NCBI RefSeq assembly: GCF_900110995.1
Contig: NZ_FOJF01000001.1
Location: 265,199-329,198 of the forward strand
Direction of reading: 5' to 3'
Source of the DNA: Chitinophaga sp. YR573
Lineage (GTDB): Bacteria > Bacteroidota > Bacteroidia > Chitinophagales > Chitinophagaceae
Length of the DNA: 64,000 bases
Shown here piece after piece: positions 27,310 through 35,674 of this stretch; the first letter of the stretch is position 1; each line of letters begins with the position of its first letter. Position numbers and translations under genes: made by a program. The notes under the pieces are model-generated. The model searched no databases. It was not told the origin of the DNA and saw nothing but the letters and a program-made list of their open reading frames with translations.

Positions 27310-27325
27310 TGTGACATATCTCACT
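27310..27325 (+). promoter_or_regulatory. CRP-like palindrome between regulator and RidA-like gene
   Basis: TGTGACATATCTCACT fits the TGTGA-N6-TCACA pattern with one mismatch. It is part of a longer imperfect inverted repeat (27316-27344) and begins right after the regulator stop codon, 77 nt before the RidA-like start. It could be an operator or simply the hairpin ending the regulator transcript. Confidence 0.35.
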
Positions 27326-27401
27326 TTATAATCGTGAGGTATATCAATACTCAATTCCAGGTGTATCCACAACTTTGCAGTGTAAATTTTAAACTGCAAT
27401 T

Positions 27402-27863
27402 ATGATCAGGTTTTTAGTATTAATCTTAGTAACTACTGTGCCTGCATTGGCACAAACTCAAATCCCCGGTAAAATGGAAAAAAGAATCATTAATCCCTGG
27501 CAATGGCAGGATAAACGCAGCTATGTGCAAGCCGTTGAAGTAAAACATGTAGAAGGTACGCTGTATATTTCGGGTCAGGCAGCTATCAACGCTGATGGAA
27601 TCTCAAGTAACGAAGACATGAAATCCCAGTTAATTCAGGCCCTGCAGAATCTGGAACAGGTTATCAGCAAGGCTGGGTACGAATGCAAAGGTATTGTCCG
27701 GTTAAATATCTATACCACTTCGACGGCAGAGCTTTGGCCCCAGTTTCATATTCTTCAGGATTGGATAGCGAAGTATGACATTAAACAAACGGTCACTTTG
27801 TTAGAAGTGAAAAGCCTTTTTGAAACATTAAAAGTTGAGCTTGAGGCTACAGTTGTGAAATAA
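27402..27863 (+). CDS. Exported RidA/YjgF-family protein
   Basis: 153 aa. An N-terminal signal peptide (MIRFLVLILVTTVPALAQ) precedes a complete chorismate-mutase-like YjgF/RidA fold: VEGTLYISGQAAINADG, then DMKSQLIQALQNLEQVISKAG, then VRLNIYTT. Cytosolic RidA deaminates reactive enamines/imines using an arginine near the C-terminus. Here the corresponding segment (QTVTLLEVKSLFETLKVELEA) has no arginine, so canonical deaminase activity is doubtful. Export plus loss of Arg suggests a different role. It is preceded by the CRP-like palindrome. Confidence 0.82.
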   Translation: MIRFLVLILVTTVPALAQTQIPGKMEKRIINPWQWQDKRSYVQAVEVKHVEGTLYISGQAAINADGISSNEDMKSQLIQALQNLEQVISKAGYECKGIVRLNIYTTSTAELWPQFHILQDWIAKYDIKQTVTLLEVKSLFETLKVELEATVVK

Positions 27864-27880
27864 TCGGCAATAGAGAGTCG

Positions 27881-27947
27881 GTATTTAATTCTTTGTGTAA
27901 CTCGTATACAGTTGCTAACTATACTATTTACACAAAGAATTAAATAC
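27881..27947. repeat. Perfect 20-bp AT-rich inverted repeat between convergent genes
   Basis: Arms 27881-27900 and 27928-27947 are exact reverse complements (GTATTTAATTCTTTGTGTAA and its complement) with a 27-nt loop. It sits between the stops of the RidA-like gene and the AAA/nuclease gene. It could act as a bidirectional transcript end, although it lacks a GC-rich stem. Confidence 0.75.
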
Positions 27948-27960
27948 AACACAAAGGAAA

Positions 27961-29490
27961 TTACATTTCCTTTATCAGAAATTCTTCAACAGATCGCTTT
28001 TCAGAAGAAAAATTAATACCAATGGCTATTTTCTTTCTCGCATCTGATTGGTAAGAACGTAAATAGCCTTTCTCAATGATCTGATCAAGGGCTGCCTGTG
28101 CAGAGCCGTTTAGCTTCAGTTCTAAAGCGTAAATATATTGATCGGTAAACACCAGTACATCACACCTGCCGGTAGCGCTATGAACTTCGCTTCGCACATC
28201 AAGGCCTAAACGTTTAAAGGCCAAATGCACAATGATATGGAAGATAGATTCACTCTCCACTTTCCAATGATCATAAGGAATAGTAGACACAAGTGCATCC
28301 AACGTTTTGATCATCTGAGAGATATCATTATTTGTCAATGCCTCACTCAAATCATCAGTGACCACCATGGAATCATTACCCGGAAATATGTTCCTGTAAG
28401 CACTCAACAAGGCATCTGTCAGACTTTCCTCCACTTCTCTATTCGGAAATCCAAGTTCATACAACCTTTTTTTAGAATGGTAGTTTTTAATGGTCAGGTA
28501 ACCAGTCTGGAATAAAACCGGCACAATTGCAACATGTTCTACATTAAAGTTACTCAGGGAATTTTCGCCTATGAATACATTTTCCAGATCAAATTCTCTG
28601 TTGTGTTTCATGAGATTCACTAACCAGGTAGGTGTACCCGTTTGAAACCAGTAATTCCTGAAATCCCGGCCATCCATGTATTTCAATATGGAAAAAGGAT
28701 TATATACCCGTTCAACCTCTTCGTGCCAGGCATAACCGTTGTACCATAATTTTAGTTTACTTAACAAATCTGGCTGACGTTGCTTTATCTCCGCTATTTC
28801 TTTCACAAAATTACTTTCCAGTTCCTGCTGAGTAATACCAGCTATAGTAGCATATTTACGATGAATCGTAATATCATTGAGGTTATTCAGATCAGAAAAA
28901 ATACTCACCTTGGGAAATCGGCTCACCCCTGTAATCAGCAACAAACGAATATATTCATCAGCATCTTTTAATACAGAATAAAAACTCTTAAACACCGACC
29001 GGTTCTCTTCCACTCTCTCCAAATCTTCCAAATAATCCGTAATGGGTTTGTCATATTCATCAATCAGAATTACTACACGGCCCTTCAATGCTGCTTTCCG
29101 GATTAACTCCTCAAATCTTCCTTTTAAATGACTGGCTTCAAGTTCTATACCCAGTTCTCTCGCTATTACACCCATTTCTACGTTGAGCGCCTCATACAAT
29201 CCCAATTGCTGATAATCGAGCTTGCTCAGTCGCAAATGTATTACAGGATGTATTTGCTCCCAATTCCATTGATCATGTATCCAAAGTCCTTCGAATAGTT
29301 CTTTGTTGCCACTGAAAATCTCCTTAATGGTTGACAGCAACAGGGATTTACCAAAACGCCTGGGACGACTTAGAAAATAATAGTTACCTGATTCTATCAG
29401 GTCATAGATTAGTTGGGTTTTATCAATGTATAAAAAACCGTCCTTTCTTATTTTCCCGAAATCCTGTAAACCTATTGGGTATTTTCTCAT
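27961..29490 (-). CDS. AAA-ATPase-like / PD-(D/E)XK nuclease-like protein
   Basis: 509 aa. It opens with YPIGLQDFGKIRKDGFLYIDK and the degenerate P-loop SRPRRFGKSLLLST (about 41-54), the signature of the AAA-ATPase_like family PF09820. VVILIDEYDKPI (about 140) is the Walker B/acidic segment. The C-terminal domain (about 430-500) shows GRCDVLVF and ALELKLNG, the D...ExK core of PDDEXK_9 (PF08011). These proteins are abundant, often multi-copy, in Bacteroidota; their role is unknown and may be mobile- or defence-related. The gene stands alone between a tRNA and the RidA gene. Confidence 0.85.
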   Translation of the reverse strand: MRKYPIGLQDFGKIRKDGFLYIDKTQLIYDLIESGNYYFLSRPRRFGKSLLLSTIKEIFSGNKELFEGLWIHDQWNWEQIHPVIHLRLSKLDYQQLGLYEALNVEMGVIARELGIELEASHLKGRFEELIRKAALKGRVVILIDEYDKPITDYLEDLERVEENRSVFKSFYSVLKDADEYIRLLLITGVSRFPKVSIFSDLNNLNDITIHRKYATIAGITQQELESNFVKEIAEIKQRQPDLLSKLKLWYNGYAWHEEVERVYNPFSILKYMDGRDFRNYWFQTGTPTWLVNLMKHNREFDLENVFIGENSLSNFNVEHVAIVPVLFQTGYLTIKNYHSKKRLYELGFPNREVEESLTDALLSAYRNIFPGNDSMVVTDDLSEALTNNDISQMIKTLDALVSTIPYDHWKVESESIFHIIVHLAFKRLGLDVRSEVHSATGRCDVLVFTDQYIYALELKLNGSAQAALDQIIEKGYLRSYQSDARKKIAIGINFSSEKRSVEEFLIKEM

Positions 29491-29530
29491 GTTAACAAAG
29501 ATAAATCAGTGGTTCAAGGAAGGTCTAAAT

Positions 29531-29562
29531 AACAAAGCCCACCATAGTGGCGGGCTTTGTAA
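29531..29562 (-). terminator. Terminator of the tRNA-Arg transcript
   Basis: ACAAAGCCCACC and GGCGGGCTTTGT pair around ATAGT (one mismatch). On the minus strand it lies about 10 nt after the tRNA 3' end. Confidence 0.7.
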
Positions 29563-29571
29563 CCTTTCAAG

Positions 29572-29645
29572 TGAACCGGATTGGATTCGAACCAATGACC
29601 TGCTGCTTAGAAGGCAGCTGCTCTATCCAGCTGAGCTACCGGTCC
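29572..29645 (-). tRNA. tRNA-Arg (anticodon TCT)
   Basis: Read on the minus strand. The acceptor arms GGACCGG/CCGGTTC pair fully with one G-U, discriminator A. The D-arm region is AGCTCAGCTGGATAGAGC. The anticodon stem is GCTGC/GCAGC with loop CTTCTAA, giving anticodon TCT, which reads AGA. The T-arm contains GGTTCGAATCC. The CCA end is not encoded. A TAGATTTG -7-like element lies at 29689-29696, about 45 nt upstream. Confidence 0.95.
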
Positions 29646-29743
29646 AATTCCCAAATTTCCCGTATATTTATCGTTTTATTTGGGAGTGCAAATCTATGTA
29701 AAATAATTCAAAATTTCAGCCATTTTTTAAATTAAAGACTTTT

Positions 29744-30415
29744 ATGGACGTAAAAATCGAAGCTAGTTGGAAAGAAGCCCTCAAAGACGAATTCCACAAA
29801 TCTTACTTTGATCAGATCGCAATGTTTCTAAAACATGAAAAAGCGCTTAATCACACCATTTACCCGCCCGGCAACCTGATATTCAATGCATTTGACAAAA
29901 CACCCTTCGATAATGTAAAAGTAGTCATGCTGGGGCAGGACCCTTACCACGGCGCCGGACAAGCCCATGGCCTCTGCTTTTCCGTTCAGGATGGTGTAAA
30001 GCCCCCTCCTTCGCTGGTAAATATATTCAAAGAATTACGTGACGATATTGGTATGCCCATCCCCCAAAGCGGAAATCTCACCAAATGGGCAGAACACGGC
30101 GTACTGCTGTTAAACGCTATGTTAACGGTAAGAGCCAACGAACCCGCTTCCCATAGCAAAATAGGCTGGGAGAACTTTACGGATGCTGTTATAAAAAAGA
30201 TCTCGGATACTAAAGAGAATGTCGTATTCATGCTCTGGGGACGCTTTGCACAGGATAAACAAGTGCTGATAGACGCTACCAAACATCATATCCTCAAAGC
30301 AGCTCACCCCTCTCCCTTCAGTGCAGATAAAGGCTTCTTCGGCTGCAAACACTTCTCAAAAGCAAATGCATTACTCGCCAAAGCAGGTATCGAACCCGTA
30401 GACTGGAGCCTATGA
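29744..30415 (+). CDS. ung: Uracil-DNA glycosylase, family 1
   Basis: 223 aa, the standard length. The water-activating loop VMLGQDPYHG contains D66. PPPSLVNIFKELRDD forms the Ser/Pro-rich loop. LLLNAMLTVR includes the uracil-contacting Asn, and AAHPSPFSADKGFFGCKHF is the leucine/His loop with its conserved His. The enzyme removes uracil from DNA in base-excision repair. Its TGA overlaps the ATG of plsC (ATGA), so the two are translated together. Confidence 0.97.
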   Translation: MDVKIEASWKEALKDEFHKSYFDQIAMFLKHEKALNHTIYPPGNLIFNAFDKTPFDNVKVVMLGQDPYHGAGQAHGLCFSVQDGVKPPPSLVNIFKELRDDIGMPIPQSGNLTKWAEHGVLLLNAMLTVRANEPASHSKIGWENFTDAVIKKISDTKENVVFMLWGRFAQDKQVLIDATKHHILKAAHPSPFSADKGFFGCKHFSKANALLAKAGIEPVDWSL

Positions 30416-31140
30416 GAAAGATATATGCAGCATACGCACTGATACTCTTCGTCAGCACCATGCTGATCATGTTAATACCTATGTGGCTGGTCTCCCTGCT
30501 GCCTGCCCCACTCAACATCCGCTGTTTCATGTGGCTGGGCCGCGCCTGGATGCACGTATACATGCCATTGGTATTCTGCCCTGTCCGTACAAAAGGACGG
30601 GAACACTTCAAAAAAGGGCAACCCTACATCCTCGTATGCAATCATAACTCATTCGTAGACATCCCAACAACCACCTATGCCATCCCTGGTGCCAGTAAAA
30701 GCCTTGCAAAGCAGGAATTAGCGCGTGTACCTGTTTGGGGTATCATGTATAGGGTAGGCAGCGTATTGGTGAACAGAGACGATCCTGAGAGCCGTAAAAG
30801 GAGTTTTACAGAGATGAAAGAGGTGCTGAACATGGGAGTACATATGTTACTTTACCCGGAAGGCACCCGCAATAAAACAGAGGACCCTCTGAAATCATTC
30901 TATGATGGTGCTTTTATATTAGCAATTGAAACTAAAAAACCCATCATGCCCACAGTAATATTCAATACCCGCAAGATACTATCTGCAGGTAAGTCCTTCG
31001 GGGCATCGCCACATCGGATAGACGTTCATTTCCTGCCACCAATAGAAACAGCAGAATTGACACAGGATGATATCCCGGCACTAAAAGAACAAGTATTTAA
31101 AATAATGTGGGAGCATATAGAAAAAAGCCGTTCTGTTTAA
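30412..31140 (+). CDS. plsC: 1-acyl-sn-glycerol-3-phosphate acyltransferase (PlsC-like)
   Basis: 242 aa. An N-terminal membrane anchor (about 5-31) precedes the acyltransferase domain with the catalytic NHNSFVD block (H78, D83; NHx4D motif), a glycerol-phosphate binding segment around NRDDPESRKR, and YPEGTRNK. It transfers an acyl chain to lysophosphatidate at the inner membrane in phospholipid synthesis. It is coupled to ung by a 4-nt overlap. The 3' end runs into a terminator shared with convergent lptD. Confidence 0.9.
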   Translation: MRKIYAAYALILFVSTMLIMLIPMWLVSLLPAPLNIRCFMWLGRAWMHVYMPLVFCPVRTKGREHFKKGQPYILVCNHNSFVDIPTTTYAIPGASKSLAKQELARVPVWGIMYRVGSVLVNRDDPESRKRSFTEMKEVLNMGVHMLLYPEGTRNKTEDPLKSFYDGAFILAIETKKPIMPTVIFNTRKILSAGKSFGASPHRIDVHFLPPIETAELTQDDIPALKEQVFKIMWEHIEKSRSV

Positions 31141-31158
31141 AACAAAACGGCTTTTTTC
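31122..31158. terminator. Bidirectional terminator between plsC and lptD
   Basis: AAAAAAGCCGTT and AACGGCTTTTTT pair with A/T runs on both sides, so it can work in both directions. It includes the plsC stop codon and lies 6 nt from the lptD stop. Confidence 0.85.
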
Positions 31159-31163
31159 TTACG

Positions 31164-33917
31164 TTACAAATCATAGAACGTTCGTGATCGGTTAATCCTC
31201 AGGTCTCGCAGAATCCCCGATTTGGGACTGATCGTGATACTGAACTGCCTGTAAGTACCGATAGGTATAAGGTTGATAGACATCTGCCAGCAATGCAAAT
31301 CGCGCGATATATAGATATTTGTATAAGCTAATTGTTTGTTGATAAAGTCTACACCACTATTCACCCCCACTTTCCACTTCGGAGTCAGACTGAAATCACC
31401 ATTAAAACTCAGGTACTGGTTAAAACTGATTACCACCCCGCCAGAGTCAGGAATGATCTGTTTACTGTAAGATAAGCTGTAAGAAAGGTCCACCTTCCAG
31501 GGAATATCAAAATCCACATACTCTCCCGGGTTCTTCCGAACCGCCGCCAGCTGCCTTTGCTGCGCCTGGAATGCCGCATCCGTACTCTGCTCGTTCTCTA
31601 TGTTATTGATCTCCTTCTCTTTATCCTTGCTCTTTTTGTCGGACGACTGGAACGAGGTACTCATCGAGATATTCGCATTCGTCAAACGCCCCAGACTCAG
31701 TTTCCCTGCCTGCCACACATATGCATCCAGTCTCCGGCCACGGGCATTCACCTGGTAAGGGTCAATTGAACCACTGGCTGTTACATTAATCTTATCAAAC
31801 AGGTTCGTACGGGCATAAATACTGAAAGTAGACAGCCTAAAACTATCCGCCAGCATATTATAAGACGTATTAATCCCGAATCCATCCAGCAACTTGATCT
31901 TCTTCTCATGATTCGCCGATGTATCCTTCTTAGAAAACACCTTCATTTCCAGGTTGTTATCCAAGCCGAACGAGATAGATCCCGCCCGCCCTTCAGAAGG
32001 TACCCCCACTGATGAACTGGTAAAATAAGACTGTCGCAAACTATCTCCCGCTTTGTTATACCGCAAATAATAATAAGCATTCTTTGCAAGGTCCGGCTGG
32101 TAACTGGCACTGATCGTAGGACGCATTACGTGACGGATGGCCCTGATCTTCGACGTCTTGCTAAAATGATACATCCCATACAATGCCGTTGATAAGGAAA
32201 TACTGGCACTTGCCTGCCGAGCAGCAAAGAATCCGGAAGAGTAAGTCGTGTCAATACCACCTACAGAATCAATGCTCACACGCTTATTCGGATCCCACTC
32301 ACGCACCGTTTTCTTAGTATACCAGTATTCCGAATAACTAATACCCGGAGAAAGTGTGAAATTCTTAAACACCGGAATAGAGAACGAAATAGGAAGATTA
32401 TGCTTCATACCCGACTGCAACGCATCAAACATTTTAGACTTCCCAAATACAGAATCCTTAAAAGTAACACTGTTATTCAGGACAGTAGAATATCCGATAC
32501 CCAGCTTATAATACCACTTGGATGGCCCCACCAGCTCCTTAGGCTGGAAAGGATACAAAGTGTTGACGTTAAATGTAGCAGATGGGAATGATATAGACAC
32601 ATCACGCGTACTCAGGTTCTGAGAGTGCGTAAGACTGGATGTAAAGTTGAAAGGCTTACCCTGCCAGGTCTTGGAAAAACTAATAGATGATCCAATATTA
32701 TTATTTACACGAGTCGCATAATCATAGACGTTATAAGTATTATAGCTCGATGTTCCGAAGTTCACGTTCGCTCCGAAGTTCACACCAGGACGCGCCTTAC
32801 TGTCCATACTATGGTTCCAGGTTACACGGAAGTCACGCGAGCGGCTAAACTCTGTTTTCACGGTGGGGTCCCCAAAACGTGTATTCGCAAAGCTTAGTGT
32901 CATCCCCCCGTTATAATGATAACGCTTCCTATAGGTAGGACTCGCCGTCAGCGACCAGCTGCCATAAGAATACACATCCCCACGCATCGTCAGGTCAAAA
33001 TTATCTCCCAGTCCTAAATAATAACCACCGTTTTCAAGCCCCATCCCCTTCTGCGCATTCACCACATAACCCGGCATCAGCATCCCCGAACGCTGCCCCT
33101 GTGTAATAGGGAAGATGGCAAATGGTATGAATAAAGGCGTCGGCACCCCTTCTATCTCTAAATTAGCAGGGCCTGAAATCACCAGTTTATCAGGGATCAC
33201 CTTGATTTTCTTGGCGCGGAACTGGAAGTGAGGAGTGTCCAGGTTACAGGTAGTATACCCGTTCTTGAAACCAAAAATACTGTTGTCGGGCTGCCGCTTT
33301 GTCTGCTGACTAGCCACAAACCCTTCTCCATACTGAGACCGGGTATTATATATCTTCGCCCTTTGTGTATTGATATTATAACGTAAGGTATCGGAATCGA
33401 AGCTCTGACCCCCGTCATTCAACTGCGGCCGGCCATACGGCTTGCCGCTGGTATCCAGTGCAGTAGTAGCTTCCATTATCCCTGTACTCTGGGTAAAATT
33501 CATCCTTTCCGCAGTAAGGTCTACCTTTTTGTACTTCGTATTTGCAGTGCCATAGAAGAAAAAACGTTTATCCGGCACCACCAGTACTATGGAATCCTTA
33601 GCTTTATATGTAACAGGAGCATCCAGGCTATCCTTAGACAGTTTCGGCATATCCATACTATCAACGGCTGTACTATCTGTCGGAACAGGCAGGGAAGTGT
33701 CTTTTTTTACGGATATTGCATCTTTTTTCAGTAACAACGCCGTATCTTTTACAATCGGCACGGTATCTGTGAAACTTTTGTTAAAGTAGGCAGGAAGATG
33801 TGGCGCGGGAGTTGCTACTGCATCTATAATAAAGGGAACGACAATTAATATACCGGCAAATAGCAGGTATATAGGTCGCAAAAACTTTTTATAATTATTT
33901 TTGTGATTCAGGTGCAT
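31164..33917 (-). CDS. lptD: LPS-assembly protein LptD-like outer-membrane barrel
   Basis: 917 aa. An N-terminal membrane/signal segment (about 14-34) is followed by a Lys/Asp/Ser/Thr-rich linker (about 47-105). An OstA-like beta-jellyroll (about 125-260; LTAERMNFTQSTGIMEA, FDSDTLRYNINTQRAKIYN, RAKKIKVIPDKLVISGP) follows, and then the barrel (PFAIFPITQGQRSGMLMPGY onwards). It inserts lipopolysaccharide into the outer leaflet. Bacteroidota versions lack the exact cysteine pattern of E. coli LptD. It is divergent from an amidase gene; an OstA-like gene lies 2.7 kb away. Confidence 0.85.
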   Translation of the reverse strand: MHLNHKNNYKKFLRPIYLLFAGILIVVPFIIDAVATPAPHLPAYFNKSFTDTVPIVKDTALLLKKDAISVKKDTSLPVPTDSTAVDSMDMPKLSKDSLDAPVTYKAKDSIVLVVPDKRFFFYGTANTKYKKVDLTAERMNFTQSTGIMEATTALDTSGKPYGRPQLNDGGQSFDSDTLRYNINTQRAKIYNTRSQYGEGFVASQQTKRQPDNSIFGFKNGYTTCNLDTPHFQFRAKKIKVIPDKLVISGPANLEIEGVPTPLFIPFAIFPITQGQRSGMLMPGYVVNAQKGMGLENGGYYLGLGDNFDLTMRGDVYSYGSWSLTASPTYRKRYHYNGGMTLSFANTRFGDPTVKTEFSRSRDFRVTWNHSMDSKARPGVNFGANVNFGTSSYNTYNVYDYATRVNNNIGSSISFSKTWQGKPFNFTSSLTHSQNLSTRDVSISFPSATFNVNTLYPFQPKELVGPSKWYYKLGIGYSTVLNNSVTFKDSVFGKSKMFDALQSGMKHNLPISFSIPVFKNFTLSPGISYSEYWYTKKTVREWDPNKRVSIDSVGGIDTTYSSGFFAARQASASISLSTALYGMYHFSKTSKIRAIRHVMRPTISASYQPDLAKNAYYYLRYNKAGDSLRQSYFTSSSVGVPSEGRAGSISFGLDNNLEMKVFSKKDTSANHEKKIKLLDGFGINTSYNMLADSFRLSTFSIYARTNLFDKINVTASGSIDPYQVNARGRRLDAYVWQAGKLSLGRLTNANISMSTSFQSSDKKSKDKEKEINNIENEQSTDAAFQAQQRQLAAVRKNPGEYVDFDIPWKVDLSYSLSYSKQIIPDSGGVVISFNQYLSFNGDFSLTPKWKVGVNSGVDFINKQLAYTNIYISRDLHCWQMSINLIPIGTYRQFSITISPKSGILRDLRINRSRTFYDL

Positions 33918-33933
33918 GTCTTGATAGCGGGCA

Positions 33934-33967
33934 CAAACCTACAAGATTTTATACAAATTATTATCAA
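33934..33967 (-). promoter_or_regulatory. Promoter of lptD
   Basis: On the minus strand TAGGTTTG (33934-33941) matches TAnnTTTG and ends 16 nt before the start codon. A TTG 23 nt upstream (33965-33967) serves as the -33 element, at the upper limit of known spacing. Confidence 0.45.
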
Positions 33968-34112
33968 TCGTAAAACGAAAAGGATATTTAACATCTTATG
34001 TACCGACGAAATAACGAATAACTATGACGGATCAGAGGGAATAAAGAAGCGGGATACGTCATTTATAAATATTACTAACTAACGCCCATTATATTAAAAT
34101 AAAAATTGAGTC

Positions 34113-35483
34113 ATGCGCTGGAACCGATTTTGGATCTTAGGATGTAGCACTTTGCTAGGACTTTTTTTCATTTATGCCAAAGAAGCCCCCGGTGGCACCA
34201 AAAGGAATCCCCCTATCAGGACAATCATCATAGACCCGGGACATAGTGCCCAAACCCCGGGCGCTCACGGTAAATTTTCTACGGAAGAAGGAATTGTGCT
34301 GGATGTAGCCCTGAAACTGGGTAAACTGATTGAAACCAATATGAAGGATGTACGTGTGGTATATACCCGTAAAACGAGTAATGCCCTGGCATCCACCCTT
34401 AAAGCTGACCTCAACGAGAGAGCCATCATTGCCAACAGGGAAAAAGGAGACCTCTTCATATCTATTCACTGTAACTCTGCCGGCCCTTCCCGCCACGTCG
34501 TCGGCTACAAAACCGTTATGGTGAGGAAAGGCAAACGTAAAGTAGCCACCAAGAAGCCTATATATACCACCTCCCCCAGTACCGCAGAAGGTACCGAAAC
34601 ATATGTATGGGCTACCGGTAAAAATACCGCTAAAACAGAATCCCTCAGGGAAAGCCCGGTAATCCTGCTGGATAATGCAGAAGGTGCTAATACTGTGATG
34701 GATATGTCTGATCCTGAAACCTTTATCTTACTAAATACATTACGTAATACCTACTTCGATCAGAGCCTCCGCCTCTCTACCCTGATAGAAGACGAGTTCA
34801 CCCATGTAGGAAGAATCAGCCGTGGTGCAAGACAACGTGATGAAAAAGGCATCTGGGTGCTACAGGCAACTGCCATGCCCAGCGTGCTGGTAGAACTAGG
34901 CTTCATCAGCAACCCTGAAGAAGAAAAATACCTGAACTCAGAAGATGGTCAGCAGGAAGCTGCCACCTGTATATATAAAGCCATCCAACGCTATAAAGAT
35001 GAACTGGGCCGTTACAGCAACCCGGAATCTACTGAACCTGCTACCATGCAGCCTACGCCCATCAGTTATAAGAAAGGCGCTGGCCGTCAGCCGGTTACAA
35101 CATCCAAAGGCAAAACACTGATCGCTAAAAAGACTACTAAAGAAAAAGATAAACAGCTGGCTTCCAGGGTGAAACCATCAAAAACATCTTCAAAAGCGAT
35201 CGCTGCAAAAAAAGTGGTTGTCAAACCTTCCTTTGCATATGATATCCAGTTGATGATTACAGATAAGAAGTACCATTCCGGCTCTTCTATCTTTAATAAG
35301 CTGTCGGGAAATATCAGGCAGGAGCAAATAACGATTAATCATAAACGGCTTAATAAGTATATCTGGGGAAGTTTCAGATCGGAACCAGAAGCCAATACTG
35401 CTTTGCGTAGAGCAAAGCAGCTTGGCTTCTGGAACGCCTTCCTTTTACCAAAAAAAAATGACACTCGATTAGCAAGCAGATAA
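34113..35483 (+). CDS. N-acetylmuramoyl-L-alanine amidase (Amidase_3) with SPOR-like C-terminus
   Basis: 456 aa. A hydrophobic N-terminal signal/anchor (about 5-21) is followed by the zinc amidase domain: IIIDPGHSAQ with H44, Glu 58/59 in STEEG, ISIHCNSA with H119, and the catalytic Glu in PSVLVELGFISN. A Lys/Thr-rich linker (about 305-375) leads to a C-terminal segment (YDIQLMITDKKY...YIWGSFRSEPEANTALRRAKQLG) that looks like a SPOR peptidoglycan-binding domain. It cleaves the stem peptide from glycan strands during cell division. It is divergent from lptD. Confidence 0.9.
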   Translation: MRWNRFWILGCSTLLGLFFIYAKEAPGGTKRNPPIRTIIIDPGHSAQTPGAHGKFSTEEGIVLDVALKLGKLIETNMKDVRVVYTRKTSNALASTLKADLNERAIIANREKGDLFISIHCNSAGPSRHVVGYKTVMVRKGKRKVATKKPIYTTSPSTAEGTETYVWATGKNTAKTESLRESPVILLDNAEGANTVMDMSDPETFILLNTLRNTYFDQSLRLSTLIEDEFTHVGRISRGARQRDEKGIWVLQATAMPSVLVELGFISNPEEEKYLNSEDGQQEAATCIYKAIQRYKDELGRYSNPESTEPATMQPTPISYKKGAGRQPVTTSKGKTLIAKKTTKEKDKQLASRVKPSKTSSKAIAAKKVVVKPSFAYDIQLMITDKKYHSGSSIFNKLSGNIRQEQITINHKRLNKYIWGSFRSEPEANTALRRAKQLGFWNAFLLPKKNDTRLASR

Positions 35484-35623
35484 CATTAGCTATACACCAC
35501 CCCACAGATTATAACCCCTATCCCCAGAAAAATCCCTTTTTTACTCATATATTGTCGGCTAAATACCAGGAATTGAAAACCCGGTATCAGATTTGACTAT
35601 TTGTAATTCAAACCGGTAATTGA

Positions 35624-35652
35624 TTGCCAACATCCTTTTTTGTTTATTTTTG
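35624..35652 (+). promoter_or_regulatory. Promoter of the MCE-ostA operon
   Basis: TTG at 35624-35626, an 18-nt spacer, then TATTTTTG at 35645-35652 (perfect TAnnTTTG), with the ATG 22 nt further on. Confidence 0.6.
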
Positions 35653-35674
35653 CAAGAACGTATAACGTATTCTC

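Noticed and set aside
27961..29490. AAA/PD-(D/E)XK protein as part of a defence island
   Set aside because: It stands alone between a tRNA and metabolic genes; no restriction, toxin or other defence gene is nearby, so only the family call is kept.
29572..29645. tRNA-Arg as an integration (att) site for a mobile element
   Set aside because: No integrase and no second copy of the tRNA 3' end was seen in the window.
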